A stretch of DNA of 64,000 nt from Saccharothrix obliqua (GCF_019375475.1 NZ_JAHXGQ010000005.1:372001-436000), one strand, 5' to 3'; counted from the stretch's first letter, positions 35,962 to 44,836 are shown. Made by a program: numbers and translations. The notes: generated from the letters alone by a model not told the origin.

Positions 35962-37164
35962 GTGAACCTGAGGGCGTTGGAGGCCCGGGTCCTCACCGTC
36001 GCGCCGTGGTTGTTCGGGCTCTCGCTGGCGGGCCACCTGGTGATGGTGGCGTTCCAGACGCAGATGACCATGATCGACCTGATGGTCTACCGCAACGGCT
36101 CGCCCGAGCTGTTCTCCGGCAACCTCTACCAGTGGCGGCTGTCCGAGTTCTCGGACCAGTTCGCGCTGCCGTTCACGTACCCGCCGTTCGCGGCGATCGC
36201 GTTCCTGCCGCTGTCGCTGCTCTCCTGGGAGGCGTCGCGCTGGTTCTGGCAGCTGCTGAGCCTCGCGTGCCTGTGGTTCCTGGTCCGCAAGTCGCTGCAC
36301 CTGGTCGGCAGCCGGGACCCCCGGCGGGCGATGCTGTGGACGGCGTTGTTCGTCTGGGTCGAACCCGTCCGCACCACGCTCAACTACGGCCAGGTCAACC
36401 TGCTCCTCGCCGCGTTGCTGCTCGGCACGATGGTGAGCACGCGGGCGTGGGCGGCGGGCGCGGGTGTCGGCGTCGCGGCGGGCGTCAAGCTCACGCCGGC
36501 GATCTCCGGCCTCTACTTCCTGGTCACCCGGAACTTCAAGGCCGCCGCGTGGTCGATCGCCGCGTTCGCGGGCACGGTCGGCATCGGCTACCTCGTGACG
36601 CCGGGCCAGTCGAACCAGTTCTGGTTCGAGCTGCTGGGCGACGCGACCCGCGTCGGTCCGGTCGGCTCGGCGATCAACCAGTCGCTGCGCGGCGCGTTGT
36701 CCCGCACGGTCGGCTACGACGTGGAGACCGGGCCGGTCTTCCTGGTGGCCGCGGTGGTCGCGGCGGCGCTGACCGGGTGGGCGCTGCACGCCGCAGCGCG
36801 CGCCAAGGACACGCTCGCGATGCTGGTCGCCGTGCAGTTCCTCGGCCTGCTGGTGTCGCCGATCTCGTGGAGCCACCACTGGGTGTGGGCGGTGCCCGCG
36901 CTGATGTGGCTCTGCTACGGCGTGCGGCACCGGCTCGCGGCCGTCGCGGCGTGGGCGTGGGTGCTCGCCATCGGCAGCTACCTGATCTCGTTCCTGCTGA
37001 TCGCGCAGGAGTCGATCTGGATCATCCCGCGCCCGTGGCACCTGGCGCTGCTCGGCTGGGTGTACCCGGCGGCGGGCCTGCTCACCCTCGTCACGATCGC
37101 CGTCGTGCTGCGCACCCGGTCACCCGAGCGCGTCGAGCACGCCGTCGATCTCGCCGGCAAGTGA
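35962..37164 (+). CDS. pimE: GT87 polyprenol-phosphate-mannose-dependent alpha-1,2-mannosyltransferase, PimE-like
   Basis: A 400-residue polytopic GT-C enzyme. GTG 35962 is preceded by GGAGG at a spacing of 8; the upstream GTG at 35947 lies inside that site. About eleven helices are predicted. The first extracellular loop has TMIDLMVYRNGSPEL, with the Asp expected to be catalytic in the family, and FTYPPFAAIAFLPLSLL follows. NYGQVNLLLAALLLGTM and GVAAGVKLTPAI are GT87 signatures, and SPISWSHHWVWAVPAL is near the end. PimE adds alpha-1,2-mannose to make polar phosphatidylinositol mannosides. Support comes from its neighbour, a pterin dehydratase, as at Rv1159/Rv1159A. Other GT87 enzymes share these motifs. 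Confidence 0.75.
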   Translation: MNLRALEARVLTVAPWLFGLSLAGHLVMVAFQTQMTMIDLMVYRNGSPELFSGNLYQWRLSEFSDQFALPFTYPPFAAIAFLPLSLLSWEASRWFWQLLSLACLWFLVRKSLHLVGSRDPRRAMLWTALFVWVEPVRTTLNYGQVNLLLAALLLGTMVSTRAWAAGAGVGVAAGVKLTPAISGLYFLVTRNFKAAAWSIAAFAGTVGIGYLVTPGQSNQFWFELLGDATRVGPVGSAINQSLRGALSRTVGYDVETGPVFLVAAVVAAALTGWALHAAARAKDTLAMLVAVQFLGLLVSPISWSHHWVWAVPALMWLCYGVRHRLAAVAAWAWVLAIGSYLISFLLIAQESIWIIPRPWHLALLGWVYPAAGLLTLVTIAVVLRTRSPERVEHAVDLAGK

Positions 37165-37413
37165 CACGTCCAGCGCGGTGATCCCGCCGCTGGAGTGCGT
37201 CCGGCAGCGGAACGTCAGGATGCGCCAGCGGATGTCGATGTCCGGGTGGTGGTGGTCGTTCTCGGCGATCTCGGCGACCCGGTTCACCACCTGGACGGCG
37301 TGCGGGAAGCTCGGGAGTTCGGCGGTGCGCACCAGCGCGCCGCCCCGCGCGGTCCAGTCGGGCAGCTTGGCGAGGGCGGCGGTCACCTGGTCGTCGGTCA
37401 GCAGCTCGGCCAT
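37120..37413 (-). CDS. 4a-hydroxytetrahydrobiopterin dehydratase
   Basis: A 97-residue PCD/DCoH-fold protein, ATG 37413. The active-site motif with three His is present in AENDHHHPDIDIRW (about residues 49-62), and LPDWTARGGALVRTAELPSF precedes it. It dehydrates 4a-carbinolamine pterins; in organisms without aromatic hydroxylases the role may be in molybdopterin metabolism. Its 3' end overlaps the convergent pimE gene by 45 bases, the same pairing as Rv1159 and Rv1159A. Confidence 0.9.
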   Translation of the reverse strand: MAELLTDDQVTAALAKLPDWTARGGALVRTAELPSFPHAVQVVNRVAEIAENDHHHPDIDIRWRILTFRCRTHSSGGITALDVSLAGEIDGVLDALG

Positions 37414-37454
37414 GTGCCAGATGGTGCCACCGCGTGGCGTAAGCTGCGCGTTCG

Positions 37455-37546
37455 CCACGGGAGTCCGGTGTTGCGCCGGGCTGAGAGGAGGGCACGCAGG
37501 CCCTCGACCGTCCCCACCTGATCCGGGTAATGCCGGTGTAGGGAGA
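37455..37546 (+). promoter_or_regulatory. TPP riboswitch (THI element)
   Basis: The conserved thi-box core is readable in order: CACGGGAGTCCGG (5' arm), CTGAGAGGAGGG (pyrimidine-sensor helix region), GACCGTC, CCACCTGATCCGGGTAATGC (pyrophosphate sensor, 37514-37533) and GTGTAGGGAG closing stem. It ends directly at the ribosome site of the thiamine transporter operon, so translational control by sequestration of GGGAG is likely. Confidence 0.93.
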
Positions 37547-37550
37547 GATG

Positions 37551-38585
37551 ATGTTGCGACGTGTCCTGACCGCCGCCCTCGCCGGGATCGCGCTCACCGC
37601 GTGCTCGGTCACGGTCGACGACCCCGCGCCGCCGGGCGAACGCGTGGTGACGGTGCTCACGCACGACTCGTTCGCCGTGTCGCCGGAGGTCCTGGACGCC
37701 TTCCGGGCCAAGAGCGGGATCACGGTCAAGACGCTCGCGTCCGGTGACGCGGGTGAGCTGACCAACAAGCTGGTGCTCACCAAGGGCAACCCGCTCGGCG
37801 ACGTGGCGTTCGGCGTCGACTCGACCTTCGCGTCCCGCGCGCTGAAGGAGGACGTGTTCGCCGAGTACGCGTCGCCCGAGGCGGACCGGGGCGCGCAGCG
37901 CTACCGGATCGACCCGCCGAACCGGCTGCACGCGGTGGACGTCGGCGACGTGTGCGTGAACGTCGACGTGGCAGCGTTCAAGGACAAGGGCGAGCCGAGG
38001 AGCTACGCCGACCTGGCCGACCCGAAGTACAAGGACCTGCTGGTGGTCGAGGACCCGGCCACGTCCTCGCCGGGCCTGGCGTTCCTGCTGGGCACCGTCG
38101 CCGAGTTCGGCGAGTCCGGCTGGCAGGACTACTGGTCGCGGCTGAAGGCCAACGGCGTGAAGGTGGTCAGCGGCTGGGAGGAGGCGTACACCCAGGACTT
38201 CTCCGGCTCCAGCGGCCGGGGTCCGCGCCCGGCCGTGGTGTCCTACGCATCCTCGCCGTCCGCCGAGATCGGCGAGGACGGCAACCCGCGCACCAGGGCG
38301 CTGCTCGACACGTGCTACCGCCAGGTCGAGTACGCCGGTGTGCTGAACGGCGCGAAGAACCCCGACGACGCCCGCGCGGTGGTGGACTTCCTGCTGTCGG
38401 CCGAGTTCCAGGCCGACGTGCCGGGCCAGATGTACGTCTACCCGTCGCGGGAGGGCGTGGCCCTGCCCGAGGCGTGGGCGAAGGCCGCGCCGCTGCCCGC
38501 GCAGGCACGCGCGCTGCCCGCGGACCGGGTCGACGCCAACCGGGAGCAGTGGGTCCAGCAGTGGCGTTCCCTGGTGCAGGGCTGA
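37551..38585 (+). CDS. thiB: Thiamine ABC transporter substrate-binding lipoprotein
   Basis: A 344-residue lipoprotein. Of two adjacent ATG codons (37548, 37551) the second has better spacing to GGGAG. The signal peptide ends in the lipobox LTAC (about residue 17). The mature chain is a type II binding protein of the ThiB/TbpA group: VTVLTHDSFAVSPEVLDAF, LVLTKGNPLGDVAFGVDSTF and VSYASSPSAE match the family. It captures thiamine or its phosphates outside the membrane. It follows the TPP riboswitch and precedes the permease. Confidence 0.9.
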   Translation: MLRRVLTAALAGIALTACSVTVDDPAPPGERVVTVLTHDSFAVSPEVLDAFRAKSGITVKTLASGDAGELTNKLVLTKGNPLGDVAFGVDSTFASRALKEDVFAEYASPEADRGAQRYRIDPPNRLHAVDVGDVCVNVDVAAFKDKGEPRSYADLADPKYKDLLVVEDPATSSPGLAFLLGTVAEFGESGWQDYWSRLKANGVKVVSGWEEAYTQDFSGSSGRGPRPAVVSYASSPSAEIGEDGNPRTRALLDTCYRQVEYAGVLNGAKNPDDARAVVDFLLSAEFQADVPGQMYVYPSREGVALPEAWAKAAPLPAQARALPADRVDANREQWVQQWRSLVQG

Positions 38586-40156
38586 GGTCGGGCTGGACGC
38601 TCGCCGCGCTGCTGCCGATCGCGTTCCTCGGGGTCTTCTTCGCCTGGCCGGTGGCCGCGATCGTCGGCCTGGGGTTCGCCGAGGGCGGCGTGTGGCGTGC
38701 GTTGACCGAGCCCGGCACGTGGGGCCTGGTCGGGTTCACGCTCGGCCAGGCGGCGGGCGCGACGGCGCTGGCGTTGCTCGCGGGGCTGCCGGTGGCGTTC
38801 CTGCTGGCGCGGTGCCGGGTGCGTGGCGCCGGTGTGGTGCGTGCGGCGGTGATGGTGCCGTTCGTGCTGCCGACCGTGGTGGTGGGCCTCGCGTTCCGGG
38901 CGCTGTGGCCGGACGGCGGCGTGCTGCCGATCGTGCTGGCCAACGCGTTCTTCAACGTGGCCGTGGTGGCGCGGACCGTGGGCGGCCTGTGGGCGCGGGT
39001 GGACCGGCGTGCCGAGGACGCGGCGCGTGCGCTGGGCGCATCCCGGACCCGGGCGTTCACGTCGGTCGTGCTGCCCGCGCTCGCACCCGCGATCGGCTCG
39101 GCCGCGTCGGTGGTGTTCCTGTTCTGCGCCACCAGTTTCGGCGTGGTGCTGGTGCTCGGCGGCGCGCGGTACCGGACCCTGGAGACGGAGATCTACCTGC
39201 GCACGGTCGAGCTGTTCGACCTGTCCGGCGCGGCGGCGTTGTCCCTGCTCCAGTTCGCCGCCGTGGTGGCGGTGCTGCTCCTCGGCGGCGCGGCCCGGCG
39301 CAAGCGGGAACGGGCGTTGCCGCTGCGGGTCGAGCCGACCCGGCGACCGGTCGGCGGCGAGTGGGCCGCGGTCGTGGCGGCGTGGCTGGTGGTCGGCGCG
39401 CTGCTGGTGCCGGTGGTGGGCCTGGTCGTGCGCTCGCTGGCCACGGCGGACGGGTGGAGCCTCGCCGGGTACCGCGCGCTCGCCGGCACGGGTGAGCGCG
39501 GCACGCTCGCCGTGTCCGGCTGGCAGGCCGCGCTGAACTCGGTGCGCGTCGCCACCGACGCCACGCTGGTCGCGCTCGTCGTCGGCGTGCTGTCGGCGGT
39601 GGTGCTGGTCGGGTTGCGGCGGCGCGGGTCGTGGCTCGGCGAGGTCCTGGACACGGCGCTGATGCTGCCGCTGGGCGTGTCGGCGGTGACCGTCGGCTTC
39701 GGCTACCTGGTCACCATGGACGCGTTGCCCGGCGACTTCCGCACGTCGCCGCTGCTGGTGCCGCTGGCGCAGGCGCTGGTGGTGACGCCGCTGGTGGTGC
39801 GGATCGTGCTGCCCGTGCTGCGTGCCGTCGACGAGCGGCTGCGGCAGGCGGCGGCGTCGCTCGGCGCGAGCCCGTGGCGGGTGTGGCGGGAGGTGGACCT
39901 GCCGCTGGCGGCCCGGTCGCTGGTGGCGGCGGCGGGTTTCGGGTTCGTGGTGGCGCTCGGCGAGTTCGGCGCGACCAGCTTCCTGGCCCGGCCCGACGCG
40001 CCGACGCTGCCGGTGGTGATCGCCCGGCTCATGGGTCGGCCCGGCGAGTTGAACAGCCAGCTCGCCTACGCGGCGTGCGCGTTGCTGATGGTGGTGACCA
40101 CGGTGGCCGTGCTGCTGATCGAGCGGCTGCGCGTGCCCGCGGGTGGGGAGTTCTAG
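38561..40156 (+). CDS. thiP: Thiamine ABC transporter permease (two fused permease units)
   Basis: A 531-residue double permease of the ThiP/FbpB type. GTG 38561 is the nearest in-frame start, overlapping thiB by 25 bases; the frame is open much further upstream but that part is out-of-frame thiB. Two permease halves each carry an EAA loop: RAEDAARALGASRTRAFTSVVLPAL in pieces in the first, and LRQAAASLGASPWRVWREVDLPL in the second. About twelve helices are predicted. The stop is followed immediately by thiQ. Confidence 0.9.
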   Translation: MAFPGAGLRSGWTLAALLPIAFLGVFFAWPVAAIVGLGFAEGGVWRALTEPGTWGLVGFTLGQAAGATALALLAGLPVAFLLARCRVRGAGVVRAAVMVPFVLPTVVVGLAFRALWPDGGVLPIVLANAFFNVAVVARTVGGLWARVDRRAEDAARALGASRTRAFTSVVLPALAPAIGSAASVVFLFCATSFGVVLVLGGARYRTLETEIYLRTVELFDLSGAAALSLLQFAAVVAVLLLGGAARRKRERALPLRVEPTRRPVGGEWAAVVAAWLVVGALLVPVVGLVVRSLATADGWSLAGYRALAGTGERGTLAVSGWQAALNSVRVATDATLVALVVGVLSAVVLVGLRRRGSWLGEVLDTALMLPLGVSAVTVGFGYLVTMDALPGDFRTSPLLVPLAQALVVTPLVVRIVLPVLRAVDERLRQAAASLGASPWRVWREVDLPLAARSLVAAAGFGFVVALGEFGATSFLARPDAPTLPVVIARLMGRPGELNSQLAYAACALLMVVTTVAVLLIERLRVPAGGEF

Positions 40157-41140
40157 ATGTCGTTGGGGCTGAACGGGATCAGCGTCCGGTACGGCGCGGT
40201 CGAAGCGGTGTCCGAAGTGGACCTGGCGGTCGGCGGCGGCGAGGTGGTCGCGTTGCTGGGTCCGTCCGGGTGCGGCAAGTCGACGTTGCTGCGTGCCGTC
40301 GCGGGTCTGCTGACGCCCGCCGCGGGTTCCGTGACGTGGGACGGTGAGGACCTGGCGGGCACGCCGCCGCACCGGCGTGGTTTCGGCCTGGTGTTCCAGG
40401 ACGGCCAGCTGTTCCCGCACCGGGACGTGGCCGGGAACGTGGCGTTCGGCCTGCGGATGCGTGGCGTGCCGCAGGACGAGCGGGCGGAGCGGGTGGCGCG
40501 GCTGCTGGAGCTGGTCGGGCTCGCCGGTTACCAGCGGCGGAGGGTGACCGAGCTGTCCGGCGGCGAGCAGCAGCGGGTGGCGTTGGCGCGTGCGCTCGCG
40601 CCGCGGCCCCGGCTGCTGCTGCTGGACGAGCCGTTGTCGGCGTTGGACCGGGCGTTGCGGGAAGCGCTCGCCGACGACCTGGCGCGGCTGCTGCGCGAGG
40701 CGCGTGCGACGGCGCTGGTGGTCACCCACGACCACGACGAGGCGTTCACGCTGGCCGACCGGGTGGCGGTGATGCGGTCCGGCCGCGTGCGCCAGGTCGG
40801 CCCGCCCGCGCGGGTGTGGCGTGCGCCGGTGGACGTCGAGACCGCCCGGTTCCTCGGCTGCGGCGTGGTGCTCGACCCCGAGCCGGCGCGGCGGCTGGTG
40901 GGCGTGGCGCACCGGGTGGGGCTGCGGGCGACGGCCCTGCGCGTCGACCCGGACGGCCCGTTCGAGGCGGAGGTCCTGACCCGCGCGCACCGCCGCGACC
41001 ACGTCCGGTCGCTGGTGCGGGTGGCCGGGTTCGAGGGCGAGTTCGAGGCGGTGGCCCCGGTGTCCGCGCCGCCGGAGCCCGGTGACCGGGTGCGGTTGGC
41101 GGTCGACGCGGACGGGGTCGCCGTCATCGGCGGTGGCTGA
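40157..41140 (+). CDS. thiQ: Thiamine ABC transporter ATP-binding protein
   Basis: A 327-residue ATPase. Walker A LLGPSGCGKSTLLRAV (about 33-48), Q-loop LVFQDGQLFPHRDV, signature LSGGEQQRVALARAL, Walker B LLLLDEPLSALD and the switch VTHDHDEAF are complete. After the ATPase core a C-terminal extension of about 100 residues resembles the TOBE domain of iron and polyamine importers and is longer than in E. coli ThiQ. The ATG directly abuts the thiP stop. It converges on the acetyltransferase gene with a 17-base overlap. Confidence 0.9.
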   Translation: MSLGLNGISVRYGAVEAVSEVDLAVGGGEVVALLGPSGCGKSTLLRAVAGLLTPAAGSVTWDGEDLAGTPPHRRGFGLVFQDGQLFPHRDVAGNVAFGLRMRGVPQDERAERVARLLELVGLAGYQRRRVTELSGGEQQRVALARALAPRPRLLLLDEPLSALDRALREALADDLARLLREARATALVVTHDHDEAFTLADRVAVMRSGRVRQVGPPARVWRAPVDVETARFLGCGVVLDPEPARRLVGVAHRVGLRATALRVDPDGPFEAEVLTRAHRRDHVRSLVRVAGFEGEFEAVAPVSAPPEPGDRVRLAVDADGVAVIGGG

Positions 41141-41681
41141 GAGCGGGGCGGTGGCACCGGGCGGCCCACTCCTCGGCCGTCAGGTCGTACTCGACCTCGC
41201 CGTGCTCGGAGCCGGGGATCGGGTCCGGCCAGTCCACCACGCACGTCCGCCGGTGACGCAGGCCGACCTTCGCCAGGACCCGGCGCGAACCCGTGTTCAC
41301 CGCCAGCGCCGTGGCGAACACCCGGCGCACACCCAGCTCGCGGAAACCGCGCGCCACCAACGCGCGCCCGACCTCGGTGGCGTAACCCGCGCCCCAGTGC
41401 GCCCGGCGCAGGCGGTAGCCCAGCTCGCGCACGCCGTCGTCGGTGGTGCGGAACTCGAACGCGCCGAGCAGTTCGCCCGACGCCCTCGCCACGCCCGCCC
41501 ACCAGCCGTCCACCCGGAGCAGCCGGGGCAGCAGCACGCGCCGCGTGGTGGCGGGGTCCAGCGGTCGGCCGCCCTCCAGGTACCGCATCACCTCCGGGTC
41601 ACCGTGCATCGCCACCAGCGGACCCTCGTCGGCGGGGGTGAAGCGGCGCAGGACCACTCGTTCCGTCTCCAGGAACACCAC
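41124..41681 (-). CDS. GNAT N-acetyltransferase (RimJ/RimL-like)
   Basis: A 185-residue acetyltransferase starting at GTG 41681 or 41678, whose first base overlaps the permease stop (TAGTGGTG). Family blocks are LETERVVLRRFTPADEGPL at the N terminus, ELGYRLRRAHWGAGYATEVGRAL with the acetyl-CoA pyrophosphate loop, and ATALAVNTGSRRVLAKVGLRH with a C-terminal LTAEEWAA. It resembles ribosomal-protein or small-molecule acetylating GNATs. Being last in the LolA-like/ABC operon it may modify the transported molecule, but this is only positional. Confidence 0.82.
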   Translation of the reverse strand: MVFLETERVVLRRFTPADEGPLVAMHGDPEVMRYLEGGRPLDPATTRRVLLPRLLRVDGWWAGVARASGELLGAFEFRTTDDGVRELGYRLRRAHWGAGYATEVGRALVARGFRELGVRRVFATALAVNTGSRRVLAKVGLRHRRTCVVDWPDPIPGSEHGEVEYDLTAEEWAARCHRPALSHRR

Positions 41682-42514
41682 TAGCTGTCCTTGGTGGCCA
41701 ACCGCATGGCCGCGAGCGACAGCCCGATCAGCACGTAGCACCCGGCGAGCGCGGTGCTGTGCCACAGCTCCCCGGTGGGCAGCGGGTCGCGCATCACGTC
41801 GACCAGCTTGTTCCAGCCCGACGTGATCAAGTACGGGTGGAGCCAGTCCAGCGAGCTGAACACGCCGAGCACCCCGGACACGATGACACCGGCCATGGTC
41901 GCCGCCATCACCACCAGCGGGTGCTCGGTGCACGCCGAGATCGCCATCGCGATCGCCGCCACACCCCACACCTGCACGGTCACCAGCAGCACGGTCAACG
42001 CGATCCGGCCGAGCGCGGCACCGACCGGCAGCGTGTTGCCGGACAGCGTCAGCATCCCCTGCCCGCCGAACAACACCACGCCCACCACCGCGCCGACGAC
42101 GGCCAGCAACGCCACCGCCGCCAACGTCATGGTCGCCACGCCGAACGCCTTGATCGCCAGCAGCCGGACCCGGCCGACCGGCGACAGCAGCAACCCGCGC
42201 AACGTGCCGTGCTGGGCCTCGCCCGCGAGGCCGTCCGCCGCCCAGATCGCGCCGACCAGCGGCAGCAGCAGCGGCAGCGCCAGGAACAACGTGAACACCG
42301 GCAGCACCAGGCCGTTGCCGGCGATGATCGCCGCCAGGCCGGGACCGGCGGGTCCGTCGCCGTCCACCGCGAACCACAGCCCGATGCCCGCGAGCACCGG
42401 CACCAGGCACAACGCCGACAGGCCGATCACCGTCCGCGGCCTGCGCACGATCCAGCGCAGCTCGGACCGGAGCTGCCTGCCCAGCGGCGCCCGCGTCACG
42501 ACCGGGTTGGTCAT
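41681..42514 (-). CDS. ABC-2 type transporter permease
   Basis: A 277-residue permease with six predicted helices, ATG 42514 overlapping the ATPase stop by 4 bases. A cytosolic N-terminal segment (RSELRWIVRRPRTVIG) leads into helix 1; ADGLAGEAQHGTLRGLLLSPVGRVRLLAIKA in pieces between helices 2 and 3 is the typical ABC-2 coupling region. The protein forms the membrane part of an exporter or extractor with the ATPase upstream. Substrate is not predictable. Confidence 0.85.
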   Translation of the reverse strand: MTNPVVTRAPLGRQLRSELRWIVRRPRTVIGLSALCLVPVLAGIGLWFAVDGDGPAGPGLAAIIAGNGLVLPVFTLFLALPLLLPLVGAIWAADGLAGEAQHGTLRGLLLSPVGRVRLLAIKAFGVATMTLAAVALLAVVGAVVGVVLFGGQGMLTLSGNTLPVGAALGRIALTVLLVTVQVWGVAAIAMAISACTEHPLVVMAATMAGVIVSGVLGVFSSLDWLHPYLITSGWNKLVDVMRDPLPTGELWHSTALAGCYVLIGLSLAAMRLATKDS

Positions 42515-43527
42515 CGCGCCCCCTCCTCGACGGTGTCCACCGCGGACAGACCCTCCTCGGCCTCCTCGGCCTCGGTCAGCCGGGCGAACAGCTCCTCCAG
42601 CCCGGTGCGCTGCCGGCGTGCCTCCCACACCGGGATACCGCCCTTCACCAGCGCCTCCAGCACGGCAGGCGGCGTGGTGCCGATCAGCTCGACGCGCAGG
42701 CTCTCCCCGCCCGCCGCGCGTGCCGAGATCCGGGCGTCGCGCAGCACGTTCAACGCGCGCACCCACTCCGGCGTGGTGACCAGCAACGCGCTGCTCTCCG
42801 CCTGGAGCAGCTCGGTGAGGCCGCCCTGGGCGACGACCGTGCCGCGGTGCAGCACCGCCACGTGCGTGCAGGTCGCCTCGATCTCGCTGAGCAGGTGCGA
42901 CGACACGACCACGGTGGTGCTGCCCGTGCGCAGCTCGGCGATCACGTTGCGCACCTCGCGCGTGCCCGCCGGGTCGAGCCCGTTGGTCGGCTCGTCCAGC
43001 ACGATCAGCTCCCGCGGCACCAGCAGCGCGGCGGCCAGGCCGAGCCGCTGCTTCATGCCCAGCGAGTACCCCCGGTAACGCCGGTGCGCGGCGGCGGCCA
43101 GGCCGACGCGCTCCAACGCGTCCTCCACCGCCCGCTTGATGTCGCCGGTGGCGAGCAGCGGCTCGAAGGCCGCCACCCGCCGCAGGTTCTCCCGCCCCGT
43201 CAGGAACGGGTGGAAACCGGGTCCCTCGACCAGCGCGCCGACGTGCGGCAGCGCGGCGGCGGCGCCGTCGGGCAACGCCCTCCCCAGCAGCTCGACCTCC
43301 CCCTCGGTCGGCCGCACGAGCCCGAGCAGCATCCGGATCGTGGTGGTCTTGCCCGAGCCGTTCGGCCCGAGCATCCCGAGCACCGCCCCCCGCGGCACGT
43401 CGAGGTCCACCCGGTCCACCGCCACCGTCCGGCCGTACACCTTGCGCAGCCCCCTGGTGCGCGCGGCCAGGGCCGGTGCGGTGACGTCGTCCGCACGTTC
43501 CGCCGGCGTGCTGGTCGAGGTGGTCAT
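42511..43527 (-). CDS. ABC transporter ATP-binding protein
   Basis: A 338-residue ATPase of the drug/lipid-export class. Walker A LGPNGSGKTTTIRML (about 53-67), GFHPFLTGRENLR, signature YSLGMKQRLGLAAALL, Walker B LIVLDEPTNGLDPAG and SSHLLSEIE are intact. The C-terminal about 100 residues form the accessory domain found in ABC-2 exporters (bacitracin/Nod-type). It lies 40 bases after the LolA-like gene and overlaps the permease gene. Confidence 0.9.
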   Translation of the reverse strand: MTTSTSTPAERADDVTAPALAARTRGLRKVYGRTVAVDRVDLDVPRGAVLGMLGPNGSGKTTTIRMLLGLVRPTEGEVELLGRALPDGAAAALPHVGALVEGPGFHPFLTGRENLRRVAAFEPLLATGDIKRAVEDALERVGLAAAAHRRYRGYSLGMKQRLGLAAALLVPRELIVLDEPTNGLDPAGTREVRNVIAELRTGSTTVVVSSHLLSEIEATCTHVAVLHRGTVVAQGGLTELLQAESSALLVTTPEWVRALNVLRDARISARAAGGESLRVELIGTTPPAVLEALVKGGIPVWEARRQRTGLEELFARLTEAEEAEEGLSAVDTVEEGAR

Positions 43528-43567
43528 CCGGCTCTACCCCCTGCGTCGTTCGACGCGGTCGCGGCGG

Positions 43568-44680
43568 TCACTTGACCTGCGCGATCGCCTCGGTCAGCAC
43601 CTGCTCGGGCACCGCGCCGAACGCCACCCGGCCGTCGTCGGCGAGGAGCACGCCGCCGATCCGCGTGGTGATCAGCGTGCCGCTGCCCCACGGGCCGCTG
43701 ACCGGCTTGCCGACCCGCGCGAGCAGGCCCGCGACGTCGACCTCGTCCTCCGCCGGCGTGCCGGGGCGCTCCCGTTCGGCCAGACCCGCCAGCGCGTTCT
43801 CCGGGGTCCGGGCGGTGATGACCACGTCCCAGCCCTCGCCGTGGACCTGCGGCCGGGCCTCGGCCAGCGCGCCCTCGGCCAGCGCCCGGTCCTCGTCGGT
43901 CGGGCCGGTCGGCTGCTGCTCGGCCACCTTCGCACCGGGCGGCGGCGTGAACGCGAACAGGGTCGCGTCCTGCGGACCCACGTTCAGCTCGGTGAAGCCC
44001 ACCCGCACCGCCGGGTTGTTCGTGCCGTTGGTCAGCACGGCGACCCGCAGCGGCACCCGCAGCTCGGCGTCGACGGCCACCCGGACCTCGCGCAGCACGG
44101 TCCGCTCGGTCGGCTTCGGCGTGAGCACCAGCTCGTAGGTCGCGCGACCGGCCACGCGGGCCGTGCCGTCCACCGCGACGTCGCTGAACTCCTTGACCTT
44201 CGCCACGACCTCGCGGGACACCGCGACCGGGTCCGGCGGCACCTGCTCGCCGTCCGGGTCGAGGTCGAGCTTCGGCTCGGCGGACGCGCCGTGCGGCAGC
44301 TTCGTCACGGTCTGGTCCGCGGAGTTCCACAGCCAGCCGGTCTCGCCGTCGTCGACGAACGTGCGCTCCGCGTCGGCCGCGGGCAGCTGCACCCGCACGC
44401 GGCCCTCGCCGTCGGACCACATCCGCAGCTTCGACTCGCCGTCGGCGAGCTGCGGCACGTCGGCCAGCGCCGGCACGCCCAGGTCGTTGGCCACCTCCAC
44501 CGACCCGCCGAACGCCGCGGGCCGGGCGGTCAGCACCGACTCCACCAGGGACTCCGCGCTCACGTCCGGCAGGACCGGCGCGGGACCCGCACCGGCGGGC
44601 ATCGCGAGCACCCCCAGGCCCGCGGCTCCGGCGACCACGCCGACCGCCGCGGCGACCACGGTCACCCTTCTCCGGTTCAT
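43568..44680 (-). CDS. LolA/RseB-fold exported protein
   Basis: A 370-residue protein, ATG 44680. The N terminus has an Arg-rich start and one helix (residues about 8-32) without a lipobox Cys, so it is either cleaved at MPAGA or membrane-anchored. The rest shows the alternating strands of LolA/RseB-like proteins: VRVQLPAADAERTFVDDGETGWLWN and ATYELVLTPKPTERTVLREVRVAVDAELRVPLRV in pieces correspond to the DUF2092-like core. A C-terminal VITARTPENALAGL to LLADDGRVAFGAVPEQVL section completes it. In Gram-negatives this fold binds lipoproteins or senses stress. It leads the ABC transporter operon and is divergent from a two-component system. Confidence 0.75.
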   Translation of the reverse strand: MNRRRVTVVAAAVGVVAGAAGLGVLAMPAGAGPAPVLPDVSAESLVESVLTARPAAFGGSVEVANDLGVPALADVPQLADGESKLRMWSDGEGRVRVQLPAADAERTFVDDGETGWLWNSADQTVTKLPHGASAEPKLDLDPDGEQVPPDPVAVSREVVAKVKEFSDVAVDGTARVAGRATYELVLTPKPTERTVLREVRVAVDAELRVPLRVAVLTNGTNNPAVRVGFTELNVGPQDATLFAFTPPPGAKVAEQQPTGPTDEDRALAEGALAEARPQVHGEGWDVVITARTPENALAGLAERERPGTPAEDEVDVAGLLARVGKPVSGPWGSGTLITTRIGGVLLADDGRVAFGAVPEQVLTEAIAQVK

Positions 44681-44747
44681 GTCCCCTCCTCCACAGGCGT
44701 CGGCCGACCGGGTGCCGGTCCGACACCGCAGACGTTCCACGCCCCGA

Positions 44748-44794
44748 GCTGAGATCACGCTGAGAGCGGCCCCGACGCTGAGAACGTGCTGAGG
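44748..44794. promoter_or_regulatory. Two pairs of 11-bp-spaced direct repeats, response-regulator site
   Basis: GCTGAGA occurs at 44748, 44759 and 44777 and GCTGAGG at 44788. Each pair is offset by exactly 11 bases (one helical turn), as for OmpR-family dimers, and the pairs are 29 bases apart. They lie between the divergent LolA-like gene and the response regulator gene, 43 bases before the latter's start. Confidence 0.7.
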
Positions 44795-44836
44795 GCCCCG
44801 CGCGGATTGTCCTCCTGTCCGGGCATCCTGAGGAGC

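Noticed and set aside
37952-38560. Upstream extension of thiP by about 200 codons
   Set aside because: This part is the out-of-frame image of thiB; ThiP homologues start near the first membrane helix at about 38590.
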